From assembly GCA_943736015.1 (NCBI GenBank), contig OX031060.1, positions 5,965,501 to 6,029,500 on the forward strand: a DNA stretch of 64,000 nt, given 5' to 3'. Shown piece by piece: positions 1 through 11,322 of the stretch. Each line of letters opens with the position of its first letter. Position 1 is the stretch's first letter. Below the pieces are notes generated by a model. That model searched no databases. It saw nothing but the letters and a program-made list of their open reading frames with translations, and had not been told where the DNA came from. Source of the DNA: Tridacna crocea. Its lineage: Eukaryota; Mollusca; Bivalvia; Cardiida; Cardiidae. A program made the translations under genes and the position numbers.

Positions 1-152
1 AAAAATTGAAATTTGATTCCAGCAGTGTGGAAAACATTTTGGGAAAAGGAGAAAATGCTGGTTACCAGCATTTTCTACTTTTCCCACAATGTTTTCAAAA
101 GGCTTCTATCTCAGGGTTGTTAAAATCAAGGATTGTTTGGTAAAGGGTGAAC
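1..152 (+). mobile_element. PB-A MITE, cut by window start
   Basis: The central hairpin around GCTGGTTACCAGC (arms start near 32) and the 3' end TTTGGTAAAGGGTGAA are present. The 5' arm lies outside the window. Family described at 16127-16355. Confidence 0.85.
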
Positions 153-1211
153 TAAGCTATTCTAATTTCAAATACTTCCCACTACAACGCCGAAGATTTA
201 GCACGATACCCTATAATCTTGGTTTTTAACGACCTTGTAGTAGAGGGCTACTGAAAATCTCCTTGATAAAGTACAAAATACCAGTAGACAAAGTTTTTTT
301 ACCCTACTGCTGCATTTTTGGAATTATTAATTAGTTTTATGCAGAAACGTTCAACATTGATCAGTCTACCATTCGCTATAACGCCACAAAGTATAGAAGC
401 AAAGACGGCTTTTACACACGTCGTTGATAAATAAAATGCTGGTAACTATCGTTCTTTCTCGTGAGATTTTCTATTCTTTCAACGATAATTCAATCACCGG
501 AGCCACAATCGTCAGCAAATGCTTTCATGTTTCTTTTTAAACCAGTCTGAAGTGCTGTCTTCCATAGGACTGGTTTCTATGACTTTACGTTTCACAAATT
601 ACAGTTCTATTTCTGTATATCATAAATATTAGAAGCTTCGCAGCTGCCATGTTTTTAAGCAACGGAAGTTCATCCACTAGATTCACCGGTTCCCGAAAAG
701 TCGCATACTGAACGTCGCCATTTCCGGTTCCAGTGCTATGTCGGACTTTAAACTCTCTTGCTAACAGCTGTTTTTCCTCTATACCACATCTTATAAAGTA
801 TTTACTTTACAATTTCTATAAAGTGATTGGCGCATTTTCATGACCGTGGTACCCATTTTTGCAATGTAACGTAAACACAATCATGCAAACCAAGTGCGTA
901 TGTGTTGTCGGGTAACCAGTGAACATTAACCTCAGCTCGAGAGAGAGAGGGAGAGAATCAAAGCAGTGTTCTACTTTCCCAAAGGTAAGAAAAAAGTTCG
1001 TTACTATTTACCTACTCTCAAATGCCAGTTGACTGCTTCCGGGGAAAATACTCCGTCCAACTATTGTCCTCGAAATGTTTGAAATGTTGATATACACCAA
1101 GAGGTTGTTCTCCAGCACAAATTTCTCGTGAGTAATTCTCCGACACGACACGCACGTGCAGTAATAAAAGTCATGATGGTGTTTGTGACCCTTACACAAT
1201 TATCATAACTT
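153..1211. other. Spacer without recognisable gene
   Basis: Short open frames only, none with recognisable protein similarity. A short GA-rich tract lies near 938-956. Nothing else seen. Confidence 0.6.
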
Positions 1212-1327
1212 TTAACCCTTCCCTTTCCCAAACGACAAAATTTTAGATTGATCCAAATTGAAAGCACTTGCAGACGACAAAATAATCAATACTCAAATAT
1301 TGAAATTTTTTTCCAGCAGGAAAGGAT
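1212..1327 (+). mobile_element. PB-A 5' arm fragment
   Basis: TTTCCCAAACGACAAAATTT followed by GCAGACGACAAAATAA marks the left arm. The hairpin and right arm are missing after about 1327, so this is a truncated copy. Confidence 0.7.
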
Positions 1328-1479
1328 TAGTAATAGATGTCTACACACATGCAACAAAAAAAGCCTATTTAGACTATAAAACAGATGAAAAAATACATGT
1401 AGGTAGCTTAGTTCAAACATATTTATTTTACATCGATTGAGAAAACAAGTTCGTACAACTTATACTAATCTCTCTCGAT

Positions 1480-1612
1480 TCTGCTTCCTGGGAACTACAC
1501 CAGTACTAGTGCCGAATATGTGGGCCGATGAAAAGTCCTAAGGTTGACACCCGCTTCCGGATATCGAACTCAGGACCTTGTCGCTTACGAGACAACCAGT
1601 GACACCACATAG
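1480..1612 (-). mobile_element. tRNA-headed SINE fragment
   Basis: Read on the minus strand, 1612-1550 resembles a tRNA head: a box-A-like CACTGGTTGTCTCGTAAGCG and a box-B-like GAGTTCGATATCC. The body (CCAGTACTAGTG, 1500s) is like that at 8163-8417. Confidence 0.55.
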
Positions 1613-1659
1613 TTCGAAGATGGGAAAGGGAAAGGGGGAGGGGTGGGAGACAATTTTTC

Positions 1660-1864
1660 CCGCCGTCTCTATTCACCAATCATTATCAAGAAGACTATTT
1701 TTGTTTTGCCTTTTACTCCAAATTTTAATGTTGAAAATAACACAACATCTGATTGGCTAAACCAAATGGTTTAGCCAATCAGAAGTTGTGTTAATTTCAA
1801 ATTTAAATGTTCTTGAGAATATGACTTGAGTATGTTTTCTAAGAATGGTTGGTGAGTGCGGGCC
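1660..1864. mobile_element. N-family palindromic MITE, diverged
   Basis: A palindromic core GATTGGCTAAACC/GGTTTAGCCAATC (1751-1780) with outer arms TATTCACCAATCATT and AATGGTTGGTGAGTGCGGGC. Left terminus eroded. Best copy is 27081-27279. Confidence 0.75.
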
Positions 1865-1948
1865 CTGGTCCCTGATTTTATCTTCTTAGCACAACCGTAA
1901 AACACAATATCAATGTTGTAAATGTCATCTATTGGGATGATGGTAAAA

Positions 1949-1997
1949 ATGATGATGATAATGATGATGATGATGATGATGATGATTATGATGATTT
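1949..1997. repeat. (GAT)n microsatellite
   Basis: About 16 GAT/AAT triplets. Confidence 0.9.
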
Positions 1998-2194
1998 CAT
2001 TTAGCCCTTTATTTCACTACTTATATTAAGATTCTTATTCTTCAAATGTAAGCCTAATAATAGCTGATGGAAAACCTGGTGATACAGAATAGGTATCGAC
2101 CTTATGGCGTGAACCTGTCGAGATTCAAACAAACAACCCAAAAATTACCGACCCAATACTTTACTGGTGAAGTATATTTTTCAAGGGAGGAAGG

Positions 2195-2262
2195 ATGCAG
2201 CCAGGGACTTGAACCAGAGACCCATTGGCTAGGTCCAAGCAGTCCAATAATATCTAAATCAC
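2195..2262 (-). mobile_element. tRNA-like SINE head fragment
   Basis: On the minus strand it contains GGTTCAAGTCCCTGGC, a box-B-like motif, after a degenerate box A. No cloverleaf good enough for a functional tRNA. Confidence 0.4.
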
Positions 2263-2355
2263 CCCCTTCTCGCGATCTTCTTATCAAGATATTTAAAGGA
2301 TATGGATACACGATATATGAGTTAGGGGTCGTCGACCTTTATGAACTACAGAACA

Positions 2356-2358
<3 letters not shown>

Positions 2359-2394
<36 letters not shown>
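2359..2394. repeat. (GA)n microsatellite
   Basis: Near-perfect GA dinucleotide run of about 18 units. Confidence 0.95.
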
Positions 2395-2400
<6 letters not shown>

Positions 2401-2499
2401 GGGGTACCCAGGCTGTACGGATCCCCTCATAGGTATCGCAAGTACTCTTCCACTTGGTACCCGGACCGATCGATCAACATCCACGCAACCGATCTTCAC

Positions 2500-2823
2500 G
2501 ACACCGGCTGAGCATTTTTTCAGTGTTCAAATTCTAAACGGAGGGCCTTAAGGTTTAATTCTTCTTTCATTAGTCTGATGAGTTAATTACTTAATCCGGT
2601 CGAAGTTGACACAATAACAAGCCTAACAACGACGTGACGACAACACACGTGACTGCCATCCGAGAGTCACGTGACAGTGCCAGGAAAGAGTATTAGTTTT
2701 CCGGAGTTTTCCCGACTGGATCCGTATCGGGAAGTCGTCTGCTTCAAAAAATAGGCACGCGCGCGCGACATTTATTCCAATGGTTCTTGGAAGGGGTATT
2801 TATTGGCTCTCTGAATATTTAAC
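2500..2823. other. Spacer
   Basis: No open frame or repeat recognised, apart from a short (GC)n stretch near 2757-2768. Confidence 0.6.
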
Positions 2824-3035
2824 TTAATACCAAACGACAAAATTTTAGTTTTGCCCAAATTGAAAGCATTTGCAGACGACAAAATAAAAGTGACTGAAAA
2901 TTTGAAATTTGTTTTGTAAAGGGTAGAAAACAATGTGGGAAAAGGAGAAAAGCATTTTCTCCTTTTCCCACATTGTTTTCAAAAGGCTTCTCTTTCAAGG
3001 TCTTGAAAACCAGGGATTGTTTGGAAAAGGATTAA
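2824..3035 (+). mobile_element. PB-A MITE, shortened hairpin
   Basis: TTAA to TTAA copy with both arms. The hairpin lacks the GCTGGTTACC apex and closes on AGAAAAGCATTTTCT. Its right TTAA (3032-3035) is also the left TTAA of the next copy. Confidence 0.9.
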
Positions 3036-3245
3036 CTCTTTACCAAACGATAAAATGTTTCACTTGTCCAAATTCAAAGCTGGTGCAGACAACAAATTAA
3101 ACGTGGCTACATCTTACCCAAAAAGGGTTGAAAACATTTTGGGAAAAGGAGAAAATGCTGGTTACCAGCATTTTCTCTTTTTCTCCCACAATATTTTAAA
3201 AAGGCTACTTCAGCAGGGTCATTTAAACTCGTGATTTTGTGGTAC
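3032..3245 (+). mobile_element. PB-A MITE, tandem neighbour
   Basis: Starts TTAACTCTTTACCAAACGAT and has the hairpin at about 3130-3195. The right end is degenerate (TTTTGTGGTACAGATTTC). Confidence 0.85.
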
Positions 3246-3489
3246 AGATTTCATCCTTACAACTGCTATAAAACCTTGAATTACTTCCGGTCGGTGTGGA
3301 TCAAGATTAGACCACATAGAACGTCCATTCTGATTTTAAATGTATATATGTACATCTTCCGATACTTTGATAATGTGCTTATCGAAGCAAATTTGAACTA
3401 TCAATAATTGTATGTTGTATTTTTCATACCTGTCTTTGCCATACCCTTTTTGTAAATAGTAAAAGGCAAAATGTTTTGCCGATAACCAA

Positions 3490-3800
3490 TAAAATGTATT
3501 TATGTATGTATTTATGTATGTATGTATGTATGTATTTGTATGTACATGTATGTATATGGTATGTGTTTGTATGTATGTATGTATGTATTTGTATATACAT
3601 GTATGTATGTGGCATGTGTTTGTATGTATGTATGTACGTATGTATGTATGTATGTATTTGTGTATACATGTATGTATATGGTATGTGTATGTATATGGTA
3701 TGTATTTGTATGTACATCTATGTATATGGTATGTGTTTGTATATATGTATTTGTATGTACATGTATGTATATGGTATGTATGTATGTATGTTTGTATGTA
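3490..3800. repeat. (GTAT)n array with (GTATATGG) variants
   Basis: About 300 bp of GTAT tetranucleotides interrupted by TTTGTA, ACATGTATG and ATATGG units. Long M/Y/V/C-rich open frames across it are simple-repeat artefacts. Confidence 0.97.
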
Positions 3801-3865
3801 ATAATTCCGCTGTCTATTTTTCGTGATTGAGAAGGTCTATTTGACCAAGTCTTTCAGCGCCGAAT

Positions 3866-3942
3866 CGTAGGTTTACTTCAATAACTTCATAACTACAGCT
3901 TGAAACTAGCTGTAGTTACGAGGTTTTTAAAGTAAACCGACG
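3866..3942. mobile_element. P-family 77-bp palindrome
   Basis: CGTAGGTTTACTTC pairs with GAAGT-like AAAGTAAACCGACG, and CTACAGCTTG with the inner arm. Four copies in the window (also 49398, 51422, 63855); this one has a few mismatches. Confidence 0.85.
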
Positions 3943-4017
3943 AAATCGACCACTTTCGACGGCTCTACTGCAACCCATCCATTGAGACTTACAACAAATT
4001 TGATCGTATACGATTGA

Positions 4018-4028
4018 CCCCCCCCCCC
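4018..4028. repeat. Poly-C tract
   Basis: About eleven consecutive C bases directly left of a G-family hairpin. Confidence 0.9.
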
Positions 4029-4034
4029 ACCCAA

Positions 4035-4107
4035 GCGGACGGTATAGATCAAAGATCAGACTGCACGTTCTGTGAAGTCTGATCTTGATCTGTGCCGTCC
4101 GCAAAAA
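4035..4107. mobile_element. G-family hairpin core
   Basis: GCGGACGGTATAGATCAAAG pairs with GATCTGTGCCGTCCGC. The core is GATCAGACTGCAC. The full TTAA-bounded form is at 36908-37120. Confidence 0.8.
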
Positions 4108-4142
4108 TCAGTTTTCGCCTATGGCGGCGTAAGAGTTCATGT

Positions 4143-4320
4143 GTTAACAGACGACAAAATTTTAGACTACTCGAAATTCCAAACAATTTGCAGACGGCAA
4201 ATAAATATCACTTAAACCTTGAAATTGATTTCAGGAACGATAGGAAACATTATAGGAAAATGAGCTATTAATAGTTACACGCAACTGTTCTTTTTCCTGT
4301 CGTGTTTCCATCTATAAACA
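4143..4320 (+). mobile_element. PB-A MITE, degenerate
   Basis: Left arm CAGACGACAAAATTTTAGAC is clear. The hairpin is badly decayed (GGAAAATGAGC ... TCTTTTTCCTG) and the right end cannot be placed. Confidence 0.6.
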
Positions 4321-5657
4321 AAAATTTCACATTCCTTCAAATCAAGTTCCATATCATAAAAGATATATATTTCACAATTGAACTGATTTTTTTACGTCGT
4401 CGCAGAAGTAAAATAAGAAGATTCGAAAGACAGTGTCCTTTTTTTTATCTTTCAAAATAACGTTGTTGTAGAAAGCAAATCTACAGCGTATCCTGTTTAT
4501 CCCAAAGTAAAGCATTTTCGTAAACTTCAACCTAGGAGATACGGAAACTAAATTGTTACTGTCTTGATATTAAAAAAAAACCTCACGTAAAGAATTTTGG
4601 TAAAACGAAACCAGGTTCGCACCTTACATGGGCATAATTTTGCGGGATTTCTTTTGATAAAACTGTCTTTATTTTACAGGAAAAGATCAGAAATATCAAG
4701 GAAATCAATAAATATTTTCTGCAAACAAAATGTTCTTGAAACATGATCCGACCATGTAAATTATTTTCAAGTGAAAGTACTGTGGTTACAAAAGTTGCGT
4801 TTATGTTCTAGAGACCAAGTTCGTATTCAGACTTTAATTCTTGCCTAAGACTATAGATTATACAAAGGTTAAATCAAAGCGTTGAGAACGCTGGCGTGGT
4901 ATTTGTCAAGGAAACCCATTGTGTGGAATTAATAATTTGAAATAAATAGAAAAATATTATTCGATTATTGGCTTGGAAAGTCAACCTACTGAGCAAATGA
5001 ATACCTCTTTGGTTGAAGGGAGAGTACTCATGACAAAGTTTGGATTATTTGTGTATTTGTGGTCTCCCTTTGAACATTACGAGAAGTCGGGAGTAACGTC
5101 CCTGGATAGTAAGATGCATAATGGATAGAGAGAAAAACCATGTAAAATATGGAATAAAATTAACTTTGTACCTGAAAATTATGATTTTTGAAACGTCTTT
5201 AGCCTTAAACATTTAATTCCCAACATAACAATCAATTATTTAGATATATGAATATTAAAAATGAGCAATCAAATGGAGTAGAGCGCGTTCATAGGATGAA
5301 GAAGTCATGGGACGAATTGGTTTTGGAAAAAAAGCCCAGGACCAATCGGTAGACATGTTTTGTATCAATGCCCCAATAGAAGACTATGAGCGATTCAATA
5401 AAAACTAGTATTTCCACGGTCGATGTCTGCATCCAGAGTATTTTAACACCCCCAATTACATATCTGAGTGCTACCGATAGCTAATTTGCTCGAGAAAAAT
5501 AGAGTTTAACAGGGTTTATTTCCTTCGGCCCTGCACAAAATACGATACATGGTCTTCATAATTCAATATTCAACTCATAGTGGCATTGTCTTCGACAAAT
5601 ACCACAATGAGTAAAATGAAATATTCTGATTATTAAACCGATCACGAAGATAAAATT
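4321..5657. other. Spacer without recognisable gene
   Basis: AT-rich. No open frame with protein-like composition, and no copy of the window's repeat families recognised. Confidence 0.55.
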
Positions 5658-5697
5658 GTGCAGTCTGATCTTGATCTTTACCGTCCGCAAAAGTCCT
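5658..5697. mobile_element. G-family half hairpin
   Basis: GTGCAGTCTGATCTTGATCT followed by ACCGTCCGCAAAAG. Only the right half of the core remains. Confidence 0.65.
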
Positions 5698-5851
5698 CTT
5701 TTTTGCCTTGGCAAGGACAGAGATCAAAACACAGCCCAAGATGACAGAGACCAAAATCGACTTCAAGTAGATCTACGTGAAATATACTACTCAAACTTTG
5801 ATAGGGATCACTTACATATTTGTATATGTTACAACAGTTTTGCATAAACTC

Positions 5852-6067
5852 TTAACCATACTGTAAAATTCTAGATTTGTCCAAGTTGAAAGCATTTTCT
5901 GACAAAAAACTATATGCAACGTGCACTATGCTGTCTGTCATAGGGTAGAAACATCGTTGAAAAAGGAGAAAATGCTGGTATCCAGCATTTCTCCTTTTCC
6001 AACAATGTTTTCCAAAGGCTTCTTTCTCAGTGTCTTTAACAGTCGACATTTTGAGGTAAAGGCTTAA
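5852..6067 (+). mobile_element. PB-A MITE
   Basis: TTAA at both ends, hairpin GAGAAAATGCTGG/TATCCAGCATTTCTCC near 5965-6000. Internal left arm diverged. Confidence 0.85.
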
Positions 6068-6284
6068 AGATCCATTTCCACTGGTCATTTTATTGCTCAG
6101 TGTGGCAATGTAACATATTGTAAAACCATACACGATACATGCAACATATATATTTAAGCTGAATCTTTTAGGGTGATCCCTAGCAAATTTTGATTAGTAT
6201 ATAACACTGTAACGTTATAGCAAGTCAAATGAAATATTCTGATTCTTAAAACAAACATGACGATAACATTGTACACCGATCACG

Positions 6285-6474
6285 ATTCAGTGTTTGCAGA
6301 AGACCAGTTAAATGTGATTCAAATGACGGTATTTTTATTTGAGAAAGTTGAAAACAATGTGGGAAAAGGAGAAAATGCTGGTTACCAGCATTTTCTACTT
6401 TTCCCGCATTGTTTTCAAGAGGGCCCCTTTCTCAGGATTGTTAAAAATTCCGATTTTGTGGAGAAGGGTTTTAA
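6285..6474 (+). mobile_element. PB-A MITE, 5' truncated
   Basis: Perfect hairpin apex GCTGGTTACCAGC at 6377-6389 and right end GTGGAGAAGGGTTTTAA. The terminal left arm is missing. Confidence 0.8.
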
Positions 6475-6479
6475 CCGAT

Positions 6480-7009
6480 TCTGGCGATAAAAATCTCCTG
6501 GTATTCAGAAATTAAAAAAAAAAAAGGATCGTGGCGGAAGAACACCATTTCTTATAGTAATTAAGGAGTAATTTTCATTTCATTGACGGCCCTTCAATGT
6601 TTCGCTCTTCTTTGTTTTTTAACCTTCACGCGGAAACGCATTTAGAAATCATATGTCTCGTTCCCACGAGCATTTACAGATTGTTATTCCACCCTTGGCT
6701 TTGCTTTTTAATCCTTGATGCGTTATATATAACTTCATTTGCTCATTGTAAAAAAGGGTAGATCAAGATCAGACTCCACTAAAACGCGCAGTTGTATCCT
6801 GAATCTGTATTTTCTAATTATAATAATTATTTACATGTTCGTATTACAATAGCTATGCATTTGCATTACAGGAAATTTTTCGGATTGAAAATGTCAATTT
6901 TAGTCAATGCACCGCTCCTGGTTGATTATAAGATGTTTCACGCCGTTTTTAACATTATTTCAGTTATATCGCAGCGACCAGTGTACCTATCCATACCTTC
7001 CTGGACTCT
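6480..7009. other. Spacer
   Basis: Contains a half G-family core near 6760-6778 (GATCAAGATCAGACTCCAC) and a run of A. No gene seen. Confidence 0.5.
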
Positions 7010-7225
7010 CTTTTACCAATAATTCGCGCAATTTTCTTTCCGAGCCACTGGCTGCTTTCCCTCATAATCATCATTGAACCAGTGGTCTGTGGTGGGAGAG
7101 GAAGGATTCATGTCGCAATGACTATCATTAACCCTCGAAAAGAAATTGTTCGAGCCCCAATCGAACCGACGACCCCCTGTCCTCAGGTCCTGCACGCTAT
7201 CGACTGCGTGCATCACTCCAATCTG
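7010..7225 (-). mobile_element. tRNA-headed SINE (GCCACTGGCTGCTTTCC type)
   Basis: Minus-strand element: tRNA-like head at right (CGAACCGACGACCCCCTGTC), then the ATTCATGTCGCAATGACTAT block and GAGCCACTGGCTGCTTTCC body. Same family as 58635-58950. Confidence 0.7.
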
Positions 7226-7257
7226 CAATTCATTACCACGCAATCCCCACTGTTAGC

Positions 7258-7385
7258 GATCCTGACAAAGAAAGCCTTTGAAAACATTGTTGGAAAAGGA
7301 GAACATTCCGGTAAACGGCCTTTCTTCTTTTCCCACAGTGTTTTCTACTTTTTTTCTTTAATTAAAAAGCATAATTTCAGCCACA
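7258..7385 (-). mobile_element. PB-A MITE fragment
   Basis: Reverse-oriented hairpin GAAAACATTGTTGGAAAAGG ... CCCACAGTGTTTTC with a decayed apex. The distal arm is cut by the adjoining copy. Confidence 0.7.
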
Positions 7386-7614
7386 TTGAAACTCATTTGC
7401 AAGCAATCCCTGGTTTTACGACGCTGTGATAGAAGTTTTTTGAAAACATTGTAGGAAAAGGAGAAAATGCTGGTTAACAGCATTTTCTCCTTTTCCTACT
7501 ATGATTTCTACCCTGCTGGAAACAAATAACAATTTTGGGGTAACGTTTATTTGTCGTCTGCAAGTCCTTTCAATTTGTTCCAGTCTAAAGTTTTGTCGTT
7601 TGGTAACGAGTTAA
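7386..7614 (-). mobile_element. PB-A MITE, near full length
   Basis: Placing the right TTAA at 7611-7614 and the diverged left end (TTGAAACTC) at 7386 gives the family's standard 229 bp. Hairpin near 7441-7510. Confidence 0.85.
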
Positions 7615-8162
7615 AATATGGACAACTTCAATTTTTTTGTCGTTTGGTGAAAAGTTTTGAGAGTTAATACGTCTCATCATCGCACTCCCCTCAGTGATCA
7701 AGCTGAATTTTATTGGAACGAGTTCAACCGTTGGCCTGAATTTGGTCTTTCCTTAAAGGCCTAGCAGCAACCATTAGTAAACAGTAAAGATGTTCAAATG
7801 CAATTATGTTTAAGTCATACCATATAAAAGTATGTAAACAATTATGAAGATAACAATTTGTTGTCGTATCGTCAGTTCAAGTCACGGTTTGTCGATGGCA
7901 GAGAAATAAAATTAAATTCTAAAACCAACTCAAAAGTTGACAGGTTTCTCCGCGGTCTTTTGTTTACATTTGCCTGATTTTCGAATTGATAATTCTTGCA
8001 AGCGACTTATGCCTTGACCCACCGTGCAGTAACACTATCATTGCTACAATGTTTTCGTTAGTTCTAAATGGTATCATTTACTCGTAAATCTAAATGAACA
8101 TTAACACCTTCATAGCGTCCTTTTGGTCTCTGCTTGCTCTTTAGGAAGACTATTTCAGTTGG
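7615..8162. other. Spacer
   Basis: No gene or repeat family recognised. Confidence 0.5.
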
Positions 8163-8417
8163 TTGTTTTGGGGTTTAACGCCACTTTAACAGCTAAGGTC
8201 ATATCATGGCGGTCGGTGACGCACATGTGTTTTCTGGCTTCCTCATACCAGTACTAACACTACTTTCTTTCAAAAGCCACCGACTACTTTTCTCACATGC
8301 TTCTGCAGAGTTGAGAGGCGAAAATACGCCGGAAAGAAAGTTCGCCTCAACCGGGTATCGAACTCACTACCACCAGATCATGAGTCTGACACGCTCACCA
8401 CTGAGCCACCCGGGCGG
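8163..8417 (-). mobile_element. tRNA-derived SINE, apparently complete
   Basis: The minus strand begins with a tRNA head at 8417-8350: box A TGGCTCAGTGGTGAGCGTG and box B GAGTTCGATACCC. It continues through CCAGTACTGG-like body sequence to a 3' end at GGCGTTAAACCCC (near 8165-8180). Confidence 0.75.
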
Positions 8418-8579
8418 GCAAGACTATTTCAGACCTTCAGAAATAAGAGCATTCTGTCTGGAGGCTAAATGCGCGACTGTCCGTGTCTGTGTGCTGATGA
8501 TGACTAGGTTACTATCAAATTTACCGCAAAAATGTGTAATTGATTTATTGAATGTATGGTGTTTCAGTTTCATCGCTGT

Positions 8580-8754
8580 AGTTTATGGACCTTTTCATGT
8601 ATTCCAAGGTTTTCTAAATTTGTAAGTAACACAACTTCTGATTGGTTAAACCGAATGGTTCAGCCAATTAGAAGTTGTGTTACTTACAAACGTAGACAAT
8701 TATGGAGAATAAGACAAAGAACGTCCTTAAGAATGGTTACTGTTAGTACGGCCC
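8580..8754. mobile_element. N-family MITE, left arm eroded
   Basis: Inverted AGTAACACAACTTCTGATTG / CAATTAGAAGTTGTGTTACT around GGTTAAACCGAATGGTT. The right terminus reads TTAGTACGGCCCC. Confidence 0.8.
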
Positions 8755-8819
8755 CAGCTGAAGTTTCTGTCACCAGGCATACGTACAATATTCCCTCTAA
8801 AACGCACACATAACTCTCG

Positions 8820-8930
8820 TCAAAACAATGACCAGAGGTGAGAAAGGAATGAATCCTGTTGCAATGACTATCTCAGAAAGAAATGTGCTGAGTATGGGAT
8901 TCGAACTGGTCATCGACGCCCTGGTGTCAA
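8820..8930 (-). mobile_element. SINE head fragment
   Basis: Block AATCCTGTTGCAATGACTAT and tRNA-like GGGATTCGAACTGGTC match the heads at 45105-45225 and 7090-7225. Confidence 0.55.
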
Positions 8931-9145
8931 TTTTTGCATAACTATGGAATGCACTTCCGGGGCTTGGAGAAACTTGTATGAGAATAACAAAAAATCTTTA
9001 AATTTATAAACTTATACCACTGCATGTTTTGAACTGAAAAATTGTTCTACCTTGATAAACTATAGAGATGTTGGAACAATACTTTTCGACAGCCGTCATT
9101 TTTTTTTCAACAAACTTACAACCTCTCTTTGTAGATTTATACATA

Positions 9146-9400
9146 TTGTTACGGGAGACCACTCTTTCATGCATGGCTTTATCCCCGGCTTTATCCCCGA
9201 TTTAAATACAATACCTACCAACTGCATTTTGGAGAATTCTTTTTAGCTCAGTGGTCATGGTGTTGGCCTTTCGTCCGGGCTTTTTAAGTTTACATTCTGC
9301 ACGGTTCCCGGTCCCCTGTATTTCTGCTATGCACTTGTTCATTTGTTTTCTCCCTTTCAACCCCCCATCCCTTGACAGAAGGTCTTTAAAACAAAAAAAA
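9146..9400 (+). mobile_element. SINE S-b with empty TTAA site
   Basis: Flank TTACGGGAGACCACT and CAACTGC precede a tRNA-like head TAGCTCAGTGGTCATGGTG with GCCTTTCGTCCGGGC, then CCCTGTATTTCTGCTATGCA. The TTAA at 9202-9205 is intact here. The two other S-b copies (15925, 16490) carry a MITE at exactly this TTAA. Confidence 0.8.
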
Positions 9401-9739
9401 AAAACAAAAAAAAAGATCATGGTAAAGGCTTCAGCTGTCAAATTTCTTTTCCATATATCTGTATTATTTTATGTTTTGCCTAGTGTATTTTTTTCCTATT
9501 TTTAACCGAACTACATAAGTTATAATGCCCGAAGACTACAGATGTTCTATAATGCTTACCAAGAGGAAAGGTAACACCCGAATAAACCCGTATGTTGAAC
9601 ACTGTAAAAGCAAAAAGATTAACTGTTTCCAGCTTCATTTCATTGAAACAGTTTTGCGATTATGGTTTTTTACGGCCGATAAATGTATCATGAAAATGTA
9701 ATCAACCGCCAATTAGCGCAAGGATACATCTTCACAATC
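9401..9739. other. Upstream spacer of Prdm13
   Basis: A-rich tract at 9391-9415, otherwise nothing recognised. Confidence 0.5.
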
Positions 9740-9945
9740 TAAAGTCCTTGACGCATGCGCGTGTCGTCGATTGCTTCCGTCTGAATATCTGAATGGAACG
9801 CGTCGCTTAAATCGACGGAAAAACCAAATAGAAACACGTGCTTCGGATCACAGATGGGGGCTGATCCAAATTTTCTCACATTATTTGCTGAGGGCCCTAT
9901 ATAAACTTTGAAAGTGATTTCTTGGTGTCCAGAGTAATCCCTTTA
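9740..9945 (+). promoter_or_regulatory. Candidate Prdm13 core promoter
   Basis: TATATAAA lies at 9898-9905, in position to start transcription near 9928-9938 and leave a 5' UTR of about 210 bases. Upstream are an NRF1-like GCATGCGC (9753-9760) and two E-boxes, CACGTG (9835-9840) and CAGATG (9851-9856). This stretch is less AT-rich than its surroundings and free of the window's repeats. E-boxes are of interest because vertebrate Prdm13 is a target of the bHLH factor Ptf1a. That link here is inference only. Confidence 0.5.
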
Positions 9946-10146
9946 GAATACAAAAAGATATTGGCGGAGTTAATTCATACGAAGAAAAATGAATATGTAA
10001 CTTATTTGTATAAAAAAAAGCATATCGTAATTTTCATAGATAATTCTACAAAAAAAGAATAATTTAATATATAGTAACTCTGTAAGGACTTGACCGTCCC
10101 TTTTAGAACATTTATTTTGACCTTTATAAAACTATTTTGGAATCGT

Positions 10147-10299
10147 ATGATATCAATGGATTATGAGTCAGTTAACGTGGCGGTGGTTGCCGGTACGAAC
10201 CTCTCTAGAGGTACACTGTACGGCCCGCTGAAGCAGTTTGAATTCAGCCCGGTTTGGAGCAGTGAAGGTTTTCCAGGGAAGAACAGCAAAGTCATTGAG
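10147..10299 (+). CDS. prdm13: Prdm13 coding exon 1
   Basis: Encodes residues 1-51, the N-terminal strand region of the PR domain (SVNVAVVAGTNLSRGTLYGP). Donor GAG|GTAACA at 10300, phase 0. A weak acceptor-like CCCTTTTAG ends at 10106, so an upstream exon joined there cannot be excluded, though ATG 10147 gives a length like other PRDM13 N-termini. Confidence 0.82.
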
Positions 10300-10763
10300 G
10301 TAACACGTACTATCATCTTCCTTTCCCTCCTAATTCATTCTTTTTTTTCAGAACATGATTCTGTTTGTCCCATTGTTCTGTGATTGATTTTCCTATGTAT
10401 TCGGTTTTTTTTCATATATTCATTCAATATGCATAATTGTTTCTAATATTTTATGGTCATACGATCAAATTTTGTAATACAGTTAACACTTTCCCAAACG
10501 ATAAAATTTTAGCTTGTCTAAATTATAAACATTTGCACTTTTGCAAAAGACAATTTTAGTATGGCTCAAACGGTGAAGGCTTTCTTTGATAGAGTAGAAA
10601 ACATTGTGGGAAAAGTAGAAAATGCTCGTTACGAGCATTTTCTTCTTTTCCCACAATGTTTTCAAAAGGCTCCTTTTTTAGGAGCGTCAAAAGTCGGCAT
10701 TGTGTGGTAAAGGGTTAAAGAATCACATTGAGAGAGAGAGAGAGAGAGAGACAGAGAGAGACA

Positions 10764-10797
<34 letters not shown>

Positions 10798-11225
10798 CAG
10801 AGAGAGAGAGACAGAGAGAGAGAAACAGAGACAGAGAGGCAGACAGACAGACAGACAGACAGGGTATTTTATAGATCCATAATAATCATTATGTGATAAT
10901 TTGCTTCTTGTAATGCATTAGGGAAATGCATTAAGCCGAGCCCACCAGCTTAGTCAGAACGATTCAGGCTTGAACCAGTGGGTCGCTGGTTGGATTTCCA
11001 GCTCGGTAAACCTTTCTCCATGGATCAATATTAATAATTTTGCCGGATACTTCCTCTCCTACTGATAAGCATTGTTTCAGCAATGCTATTTGGGAGAGAT
11101 TGGAGCTCTTGTAAGAAAACTCAAGGAATGAGTGGAAAGGTCAACTGGCTGCTGTGGTATAACTGATGATATTGTAAATCATTGTAAGAATAGCAGCATC
11201 ACGCATGCTAGCAAGAAAGCGAGCA

Positions 11226-11273
<48 letters not shown>

Positions 11274-11290
11274 ATGAAAGAAGAAATGGA

Positions 11291-11322
<32 letters not shown>

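Noticed and set aside
3424-3830. Overlapping open frames rich in M, Y, V, C or I, H, T
   Set aside because: Simple (GTAT)n array.
9243-9330. tRNA gene
   Set aside because: Box A is good, but box B and the stems are broken and the same head recurs in SINE copies at 15925 and 16490. The heads at 8350-8417, 54443-54515 and 58640-58715 were rejected for the same reason.
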